From contig SBFN01000187.1 in NCBI GenBank assembly GCA_006226895.1, positions 1-9,277 on the forward strand: a stretch of DNA of 9,277 bases. Reading direction: 5' to 3'. Source of the stretch: Deltaproteobacteria bacterium. Its GTDB lineage: Bacteria > Desulfobacterota > Desulfuromonadia > Desulfuromonadales > BM103. The translations under genes and the position numbers were made by a program. A model generated the notes under the pieces. The model was given only the letters and a program-made list of their open reading frames with translations. It did not search any database and was not told where the DNA came from. Shown piece by piece: positions 1-5,253 of the stretch. Every line of letters starts with the position of its first letter. Positions within the stretch are counted from its first letter, which is position 1.

Positions 1-122
1 TGGTCGCTGGTGACGGCTGGCAGGTCAAGTTCTTCTCGCAGCAGATTAATCGCCTTGGTCAGATCGGGGATGGAATCGACCAGAGTACCGTCGAGATCGA
101 AGAGGAAAGTATCAATAGACAT
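1..122 (-). CDS. gph: Phosphoglycolate phosphatase-like HAD hydrolase, N-terminal fragment
   Basis: Only the first 40 codons are present; the gene runs off the left edge of the window. The reading starts MSIDTFLFDLDGTLVDSIPDL. The DLDGT at residues 9-13 is HAD motif I, in which the first Asp is the nucleophile and the second the acid/base. The following LVDS and Pro-Asp are typical of the Gph/PGP subfamily, which removes phosphate from 2-phosphoglycolate formed during DNA repair or oxygenase activity. A related HAD phosphatase such as a pyrophosphatase or beta-phosphoglucomutase cannot be excluded without the cap domain and motifs II-IV. The ATG at 120-122 has a weak AGG seven bases upstream (130-132). 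The gene lies 96 bases after yggS in the same direction, and the gap holds a heptamer repeat. HAD family membership is firm; the gph assignment is probable. Confidence 0.8.
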   Translation of the reverse strand, partial: MSIDTFLFDLDGTLVDSIPDLTKAINLLREELDLPAVTSD

Positions 123-141
123 ATAAAAACCTGAGGCCTGT

Positions 142-211
142 TTAAGCCATAATCCGTAAGTTTTAAGCTGTAAGGTTTAAACTTAAAGCTTATAGCTCTA
201 TCGCTTGCAGT
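142..211. repeat. Degenerate heptanucleotide tandem array between yggS and gph
   Basis: On the plus strand this AT-rich gap can be cut into ten consecutive 7-base units with no slippage: units start at 142, 149, 156, 163, 170, 177, 184, 191, 198 and 205. The consensus is TTAAGCT. Units such as ttaagcc, ttaagct, taaagct and tatagct match it best; those after 197 match poorly. The second, third, fourth and seventh columns are the most conserved. The array abuts the yggS stop codon at 219-221 and ends about 20 bases before the gph start. Its function is not known. The 7-base period was seen by eye and has not been tested statistically. Confidence 0.6.
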
Positions 212-218
212 TTTGTCT

Positions 219-902
219 CTATCTTTCGCCAAAGATCGCAGTGCCGACGCGCACCATGGTCGAGCCTTCTTCGACGGCCACTTCAAAGTCATGGCTCATG
301 CCCATGGAGAGTTCCTGCATGCTGACCTTTGGCAGGCCCAGAGCAGCAATGGCTTCTGCCAGCTCACGCAGCTGCCGGAAGTAAGGGCGCACTTCTTCCG
401 GGTCAGCGCCCCAGGGGGGCAGTGCCATCAGGCCCTTGATGCGGAGGTGCGGCAGTTGTGCGACCTTGCGAGCCAAGTCGACCAGGGCCTCAGCGGTGGT
501 GCCCCCTTTGCTCTCCTCTTCGCCCAAATTGACCTGAAGGAGAATGTCGACGCACGCGTCGTCCTTGCCCCACTGACGATCTATCTCTTCTGCCAGAGAG
601 AGGCGATCAACCGAGTGAATCATGGCCACCTTGCCGCGCAGGTATTTTACCTTGTTGGTCTGCAGCGCGCCGATAAAGTGCCATTCGACCTCAGTGGTTA
701 CCTCATCAATTTTGGCAATACACTCCTGCACGTAGCTCTCTCCGAACAACCTCTGCCCGGCGCTTGCTGCTGCCTCTATGTCCGAGGCAGGCTTTTTCTT
801 GGAGACCGCGATCAGCCGCACGCTTGCAGGGTCACGTTGGCACCCCTGGCATATGGTTGCGATGCGTGCCGAGATTCGCTTGATGTTGTCTGCGATATTC
901 AT
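219..902 (-). CDS. yggS: YggS/PLPBP family pyridoxal phosphate homeostasis protein
   Basis: The 227-residue product is full length for the YggS/PROSC (PLPBP) family, single-domain TIM-barrel proteins with the alanine racemase N-terminal fold. They bind pyridoxal 5'-phosphate and buffer its cytosolic level, but no catalytic activity is established. The PLP Lys is residue 35 in AVSKKKP. Other family signatures are FGESYVQE (usually FGENYVQE), WHFIGALQTNK, HSVD, the strand containing LLQVNLGEEESKGG, GLMALPP, and the phosphate-binding end LSMGMSHDFEVA plus GSTMVRVGTAIFG. The ATG at 900-902 lies six bases after the maf stop codon, and I see no Shine-Dalgarno sequence in front of it. Translation is therefore probably coupled to maf. 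The start is supported by the family's usual N-terminus about 35 residues before the PLP Lys. Confidence 0.95.
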   Translation of the reverse strand: MNIADNIKRISARIATICQGCQRDPASVRLIAVSKKKPASDIEAAASAGQRLFGESYVQECIAKIDEVTTEVEWHFIGALQTNKVKYLRGKVAMIHSVDRLSLAEEIDRQWGKDDACVDILLQVNLGEEESKGGTTAEALVDLARKVAQLPHLRIKGLMALPPWGADPEEVRPYFRQLRELAEAIAALGLPKVSMQELSMGMSHDFEVAVEEGSTMVRVGTAIFGER

Positions 903-908
903 AAGAGG

Positions 909-1517
909 TCAGTCTGGGATAGCAAAAAGTTCTATTGCGCCGAGTTCTTCAAGGGCAGCAATGACTTCACAGAGGGGTATGCCGACGACATTGGTGTAGC
1001 TGCCTTCAATTCTGGGAACCATGAATGAGCCAATCCCCTGGATAGCGTAGGAGCCAGCCTTGTCAAAGGGTTCCCTGGTGGCAATGTACCCTTCAATTTC
1101 CTGCCTTGTCAAACTCTTGAAAAAGACCCTGGTGGTGACCGCCGCGCTGATTGTGCGACCCGTCTGTCGATCGTGAACGGCGTAGCCGGAGATGACGCGA
1201 TGACTGCGGCCGGAAAGGCTCGAGAGCATAAGTGCGGCCTCTGTCGCATCAACCGGTTTGCCGAGGATGTCTTCGTCGCGGACCACAACGGTGTCGCTAC
1301 CGATGAACCAGCGCCCGCGTTGATCGGGGCGGTTGGCAACCTCCATGGCCTTGTCACAACTCAGGCGCACGACGTGAGCTTCGGGTGTTTCATCTTGCAA
1401 AAGGCTTTCGTCTGCACTGCTTGGCACGACCTGAAAGGTGATGCCGACCTGGCTGAGAAGCTCGCGACGACGGGGTGACGCTGAAGCGAGGACAATATCC
1501 TGAAGCTCTTGAGGCAT
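909..1517 (-). CDS. maf: Maf family nucleoside triphosphate pyrophosphatase (YhdE type)
   Basis: The 202-residue protein hydrolyses non-canonical or excess nucleoside triphosphates to the monophosphate and pyrophosphate. Visible signatures are LASASPRRRELL (residues 10-21), SSADE (33-37), GSDTVV with the catalytic-type Asp75, GKP (86-88), SGRSHRVISGYAV, and FDKAGSYAIQG (151-161). DKAG-Y-IQG is typical of the YhdE branch, which acts on dTTP/UTP, rather than the YceF m7GTP branch. I set the start at the ATG at 1515-1517. It has GGAAG (1524-1528) six bases upstream and gives the standard N-terminus just before LASASPRR. A longer open frame to 1679 would overlap the preceding gene and adds 54 residues with no family match. 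maf starts 28 bases after the cyclase gene and ends 6 bases before yggS, which suggests one transcript. Confidence 0.95.
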   Translation of the reverse strand: MPQELQDIVLASASPRRRELLSQVGITFQVVPSSADESLLQDETPEAHVVRLSCDKAMEVANRPDQRGRWFIGSDTVVVRDEDILGKPVDATEAALMLSSLSGRSHRVISGYAVHDRQTGRTISAAVTTRVFFKSLTRQEIEGYIATREPFDKAGSYAIQGIGSFMVPRIEGSYTNVVGIPLCEVIAALEELGAIELFAIPD

Positions 1518-1545
1518 GTGTGACTTCCGATGCTTGCTTGGGTGG

Positions 1546-3594
1546 TTAATCTTGATGCGAGAGAAGGGTTTGACCTTCCATTTTGGCTTCGTAAAGAACC
1601 AGGCGATTGCGCCCTGATTGTTTGGCGCTGTAGAGGGCCAGATCTGCTGCATGGATGAGTTCATTGACCGTAACGCCATCTGCGGGGAAGGTCGCGATGC
1701 CGATGCTGGTTGTCAGACGACCGAGAGGCAGGTGGTTTTCACCCGGGAAACTCTCGGCTTCTATGGCCCGGCGAAAGCGTTCGCCGACAAAAACAGATTC
1801 TTTTTTTCCGGTTCCCGGCAGGATCAGGCAAAACTCTTCTCCTCCGTAACGGGTGACGACATCCATTTCGCGGGCCGAACGACGCAAGATCTCAGCCGTT
1901 TTGCGTAGGGCGTTGTCTCCCGCCAGGTGGCCACACAAGTCATTATAAATTTTAAAGTTGTCCAGGTCGGCCAGGATGATGCAGAAGGTCTGTTGTTGGC
2001 GCTCACCGCGGCTGAATTCCTCTTGTAAACGGTCTTCGAAAAAGCGCCTGTTATAGAGACCGGTCAGCGGGTCGGTGATGGCGAGTTGCTCAAACTTGCC
2101 GGCTTTCTCCAGAGTCGCGGCCCGATCGATCATGAGTACGGCATGGCCGGTAAACGTCTGTATCAGGTTGAGGTCGGCTTCGGTAAAGTTGATGCCATGT
2201 TCCTTGTCTGCCAGGTTGAGAACGCCGATCAGTCGCTCATTGGCTTCGAGAGGCAGGCTGATAAAGGACTTGGTTTTGAAGCGCGGCCGGTTTTTGGTGG
2301 CAACGCGGGTGTCCCTCTCTATATCGTTGACCAGCATCGGGAAGCCACTCTTGGCAACCTGACCGGCAATCCCTTCGCCGTAGGCAACCGACATGGTATT
2401 GGCCAGGGAGGAGGACATCCCCTTGGCGGCCTCTATCTTCAAAGTTCCCTCTGTCTCATGCAGGAGCATCAGGGAGCCACTGGTTGCGGTCAGCAGTTCG
2501 GCGGACATCTCAAGGATCTGCTTGTAGAGATCTCGGCGGTTATCAACCAGGGAGAGCTCGCTGATCATGGCAACCATGCGCGTGGAGAACTGTCGCTCAA
2601 GATGACGTCCTTCGGCGGTTTTCAGACTTTCCAGGCGGCTTGCCAGACGATTGACGAGGAGTTCGATCAAGGCCTGGTCACGGCTGTGAAGATTGACGTC
2701 CAGGATGACGATGGCTCCCAGGTAACTGTTGCTCTCCTTTAGCGGGAACAGATGCGCCGTTTGTGTTTCCAGCCCGGGGAAGAATTTGGGCAACTCACCG
2801 CCAGTGAGTATCTCCGGATATCCGGTTGTATTCTCAAAGTGGGCGGCGAGATATTTCTGGTCCAGTTGAAAGCTCTCCGGATCAAGACCGAGTGTTGAGT
2901 GAACGGTCATGTAGAGACCCGGTTGCTGCAAAACGATCAGAACTTTGGGCAGGTTAAAGAGGACAACCAGGGCTTCACTGACGATGTCTACCGCATGCTC
3001 ACTCTCTGTGCAGTCGGCGAGATCCCGAGTCAGATTCTGAACGGCTTCCAGTCTTTTCGTGGTGCGGGTCAAGCTGAGGGAGTGCAGCTGCTGGTCGAGT
3101 AGTCGTGGCAGTGACCGGGAGATCTCATCGGCCATGGATTCGGCTTCTGAGAGGCTGAGCCGTTGAGGTGTGTTTCCTGATTCGAGAACCAGGGGGTTGC
3201 CTTGGTGGTGATTCTCCCTCTCCTGTTTGCGGCGTGCTGTTTCGCTCTGTTCAAAAACCCCGCCGCCGAGCAGGCAATCGGGAAGATCACTGCTTTCAGG
3301 CAGAGGTACGATGAAACAGATGAAGCCTTGTGCACAGCTTTGGATGACAGGCTGGTTGGTCAGCATGGCTTGTGAGATGCCGGTTTCCCAGGCCCGGCAG
3401 CACTCAGCGCTACAGCGGGGTTCGTCGCTGAGGGGAGCGCAGACGGTGTGCATTGCTGCGAGAAGGCCTCCACGGCCCTGTTCTTCAGAATAAAGAGCGA
3501 GGTTGAACGGCACGCTGAGCGGATGCTGGCGCAGCATTTCAAGCAGGTCTCGTGAATCGACCAGTTTGATAGATGATGTGCTGGTATGTGCCAC
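1546..3594 (-). CDS. Diguanylate cyclase with PocR-like and two GAF sensor domains
   Basis: The 682-residue protein has no signal peptide or membrane segment, so it is a cytosolic c-di-GMP synthase under sensory control. Residues 10-120 resemble the PocR ligand-binding domain, with a cysteine set at 52, 61, 65, 66, 87, 93 and 107. Residues about 180-325 look like a divergent GAF domain and about 335-492 a clearer GAF domain (AYGEGIAGQVAKSG, then SFISLPL and IGVLNLADK). The GGDEF domain spans about 500-668: DPLTGLYNRR at 508-517, metal-binding Asp543 in LADLDNF, Asn551-Asp552, and the active motif RYGGEEF at 582-588. The inhibitory I-site RxxD is present at Arg575-Asp578, five residues before GGEEF. 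Product inhibition is thus expected and the cyclase looks active. The start is GTG (3592-3594) with GGGAG six bases upstream (3601-3605). maf follows after 28 bases. The signal sensed is unknown, and the PocR call is by pattern only. Confidence 0.92.
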   Translation of the reverse strand: MAHTSTSSIKLVDSRDLLEMLRQHPLSVPFNLALYSEEQGRGGLLAAMHTVCAPLSDEPRCSAECCRAWETGISQAMLTNQPVIQSCAQGFICFIVPLPESSDLPDCLLGGGVFEQSETARRKQERENHHQGNPLVLESGNTPQRLSLSEAESMADEISRSLPRLLDQQLHSLSLTRTTKRLEAVQNLTRDLADCTESEHAVDIVSEALVVLFNLPKVLIVLQQPGLYMTVHSTLGLDPESFQLDQKYLAAHFENTTGYPEILTGGELPKFFPGLETQTAHLFPLKESNSYLGAIVILDVNLHSRDQALIELLVNRLASRLESLKTAEGRHLERQFSTRMVAMISELSLVDNRRDLYKQILEMSAELLTATSGSLMLLHETEGTLKIEAAKGMSSSLANTMSVAYGEGIAGQVAKSGFPMLVNDIERDTRVATKNRPRFKTKSFISLPLEANERLIGVLNLADKEHGINFTEADLNLIQTFTGHAVLMIDRAATLEKAGKFEQLAITDPLTGLYNRRFFEDRLQEEFSRGERQQQTFCIILADLDNFKIYNDLCGHLAGDNALRKTAEILRRSAREMDVVTRYGGEEFCLILPGTGKKESVFVGERFRRAIEAESFPGENHLPLGRLTTSIGIATFPADGVTVNELIHAADLALYSAKQSGRNRLVLYEAKMEGQTLLSHQD

Positions 3595-3657
3595 CGCTGG
3601 CTCCCGGTCCGATTTAAAGATACAAACAGATTGCGCGACATGAAATATTTGCTGATG

Positions 3658-3675
3658 TTAACGCTTAACGCTAAC
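3658..3675. repeat. Two direct TTAACGC heptamers plus a partial third, near-palindromic
   Basis: Upstream of the diguanylate cyclase gene, TTAACGC occurs twice back to back (3658-3664 and 3665-3671), followed by TAAC. Including the G at 3657, the 19-base block is also an imperfect inverted repeat, with GTTA at one end and TAAC at the other and matching CG pairs inside. It lies about 65 bases before the GTG start, where an operator could sit. No confident -35/-10 pair was seen nearby. The other 113 bases of this gap hold nothing I recognise, and there is no terminator after trmFO. Confidence 0.5.
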
Positions 3676-3707
3676 AGGTATTTAGTTTTCTTGCAATCCC
3701 GTAGACG

Positions 3708-5010
3708 TTACTGTTTCTCAGCTTTAAACCACAGATCAAGGTCTGTCAGGGCACGATCTGCCAGGGCCTGACGACGGTCACGGCGCTTGCGGATACGTTG
3801 CTCAAGTGCCGGGAAGAGGCCGTAGGTGATATTCATCGGCTGAAAGTTCTCCGCTGATGCTGCAACCGGGTAGTTGAGCAAGGCCCCCAGCGCCGTCGTC
3901 AACGGTGGCGACAGGAAGTTATGTTCCCGATAAAAGGCCGCGGCCGAGAGACCGGCTAAAAAGCCGCTGGCGGCAGATTCGACATAGCCTTCGACGCCAG
4001 TGATCTGCCCGGCAAAGAAGATATGGGGAGCTCCCTTCAATTGCATGGTCTCGGTCAGGCAGGCGGGCGCATTGATGAAAGTGTTGCGGTGCATGCTGCC
4101 AAGTCGGGCGAATTTGACCTTCTCCAGGCCGGGTATGGTGCGAAAGACGCGCTCCTGTTCCGGGTACGTCAATTTGGTCTGAAATCCGACCAGATTGTAA
4201 AGATTGGCGTGTTTGTCATCCTGGCGCAACTGAATGACAGCGAAGGGATCGCGCCCGGTTCGCGGGTCACGCAGACCGACCGGTTTCATGGGACCAAAGG
4301 CCAGCGTCATCTCGCCGCGTTCGGCAAGAACTTCCACCGGCATGCAGCCTTCGAAGTGGACCACCTTTTCAAAATCATGTGGAATGACCTTGTCCCCTTT
4401 GCGCAGGGCCTCGACGAAGGCGAGGTACTGTTCTTTGTCAAAGGGGCAATTGAGGTAATCTGCGCCGCCACGATCGTAGCGTGAGGCAGCATAAACCTGT
4501 TCCATATCGATCGAATCAGCTTCTACGATCGGCGCTATGGCATCACAGGTGCTCCTGGCCTGTCAGGGCCCCGATCTTTTCAGCCAGAGCATCAGAGGTA
4601 AGTGGACCGCTGGCGATGATCACAATACGGTCATCGGGAATCTCTGTGATCTCCTGTCGGTGCAGGGTAATCAGGGGATGCTCATCGATGCTGCGGGTGA
4701 TCTGCTCGGCAAAGCCTTCCCGGTCGACAGCTAGAGCTCCTCCGGCCGGAACCGCATGTGCATCGGCGGTTGTGATGAAAAGGCTGCCACAACGGCGCAG
4801 CTCTTCCTTCAGAAGCCCGACCGCGTTGTGCATGCCAGTGCCGCGCAGGGAGTTGGAGCAGACCAGTTCGCTGAGATGGTCACTTTGATGTGCGGGTGTC
4901 ATCCGCTGCGGGCGCATCTCAAAGAGATCGACCGGGATGCCTTTGCCGGCAATTTGCCAGGCGGCTTCACAGCCGGCGAGGCCGGCACCGATAATTGTGA
5001 TGGGTGTCAT
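3708..5010 (-). pseudogene. trmFO: TrmFO, folate/FAD-dependent tRNA (uracil-54-C5)-methyltransferase, frameshifted
   Basis: TrmFO makes m5U54 in the tRNA T-loop using methylenetetrahydrofolate and FADH2. The gene begins at ATG 5008-5010 with the FAD motif [12 protein letters not shown] (residues 6-17), then [11 protein letters not shown] with the conserved Cys51, and ends its first frame with TGEEHL-like TGQEHL and a TGA at 4543-4545 (155 residues). The family sequence then continues at once in another frame from 4544: [42 protein letters not shown] with the second conserved Cys, [42 protein letters not shown] and FQPMN, to TAA at 3708. The two parts give 155 + 278 residues. The family's Tyr-Phe-Tyr between HL and DA is missing; one T remains, so about 8 bases are lost. 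No other lesion is seen. It may be a true pseudogene, a sequence error or, less likely, recoded. Gene finders may report two genes, 4543-5010 and 3708-4505. The ribosome site is weak (GGAA at 5019-5022). Confidence 0.9.
4543..4556 (-). other. Frameshift point in trmFO with a prfB-like layout
   Basis: Read on the minus strand, the junction is AGGAG (4552-4556), CAC, CTG, then TGA (4543-4545), after which the C-terminal frame starts as GAT. This matches the order in the bacterial prfB +1 frameshift site: a Shine-Dalgarno-like run, three bases, a leucine codon, then UGA. However, AGGAG here simply encodes part of Gln-Glu in a conserved stretch, and CUG is a poorer slippery codon than CUU. The resemblance may be chance. 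Confidence 0.4.
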
Positions 5011-5114
5011 GATGGCTATTCCAAAGGGGTAAGAGTTGTTTATTGCCGTGAATCAATAGTTTAGCGGGTATATGGTGTGATAAGCAAAACTAAAAGCTCA
5101 ATTCTGACAGTTGC

Positions 5115-5138
5115 TCTCTGCGTCTCAGCGTCTTTGCG
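5115..5138. repeat. Three tandem octamers of the TCTCTGCG type
   Basis: The plus strand shows tctctgcg (5115-5122), tctcagcg (5123-5130) and tctttgcg (5131-5138), followed by TTAATTAA. The minus-strand form is the CGCAAAGA/CGCAGAGA type. Similar motifs are, from memory, scattered between genes in many bacterial genomes, including deltaproteobacteria. No function is known to me. Confidence 0.65.
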
Positions 5139-5164
5139 TTAATTAATGGTTTAAAGTTGACCTG

Positions 5165-5194
5165 TTTATATATTTCCAGTATGGAGTCGTGCAA
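5165..5194 (-). promoter_or_regulatory. Possible weak sigma-70 promoter for trmFO
   Basis: On the minus strand, TTGCAC (5189-5194) is followed after 18 bases by TATAAA (5165-5170), five of six matches at -10 but only the TTG at -35. It lies just past the topA terminator and about 155 bases before the trmFO start, a sensible place for a promoter. In an AT-rich gap such matches arise by chance, so this is tentative. Confidence 0.25.
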
Positions 5195-5200
5195 AGGACA

Positions 5201-5231
5201 GAAAAGGCCGAGCAATCAGCCCGGCCTTTTC
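5201..5231 (-). terminator. Intrinsic terminator after topA
   Basis: AAAAGGCCG (5202-5210) pairs perfectly with CGGCCTTTT (5222-5230). The outer G5201-C5231 pair extends the stem, and after one A-C mismatch two more inner pairs close on a five-base loop (5214-5218). On the minus strand the stem is followed by a short T run, 22 bases after the topA stop codon. The flanking A and T runs could allow termination in both directions. Confidence 0.85.
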
Positions 5232-5253
5232 TTGTTTGTATATCAACCTTGAC

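Larger units (their letters stand above)
5011..5253. other. topA-trmFO intergenic region without a gene
   Basis: This 243-base gap contains no coding region I can support. From right to left it holds the terminator after topA, a possible weak promoter for trmFO, a short octamer repeat, and an AT-rich stretch leading to the trmFO ribosome site. No riboswitch or small RNA structure was recognised. Confidence 0.6.

Noticed and set aside
213..1028. Long plus-strand open frame of 271 codons
   Set aside because: It lies opposite yggS and part of maf, both clearly recognised. Its translation resembles no family and has no ribosome site.
1518..1679. Longer N-terminus for maf
   Set aside because: The extra 54 residues match nothing, overlap the end of the cyclase gene, and the internal ATG at 1515-1517 has a good ribosome site and the family's N-terminus.
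2086..2742. Plus-strand open frame of 218 codons
   Set aside because: It is the antisense of the GAF region of the diguanylate cyclase gene, and its translation has no recognisable domain.
3708..4505. The C-terminal half of trmFO as an independent gene starting at ATG 4503-4505
   Set aside because: There is no Shine-Dalgarno in front of it, and 13 more family residues (from DAIAP) lie upstream in the same frame, so it is the rest of a broken gene.
4535..4543. Re-initiation at the ATG overlapping the trmFO stop codon (TGATG)
   Set aside because: That ATG reads ATG CCA TAG and stops at once; it is not in the frame of the C-terminal half.
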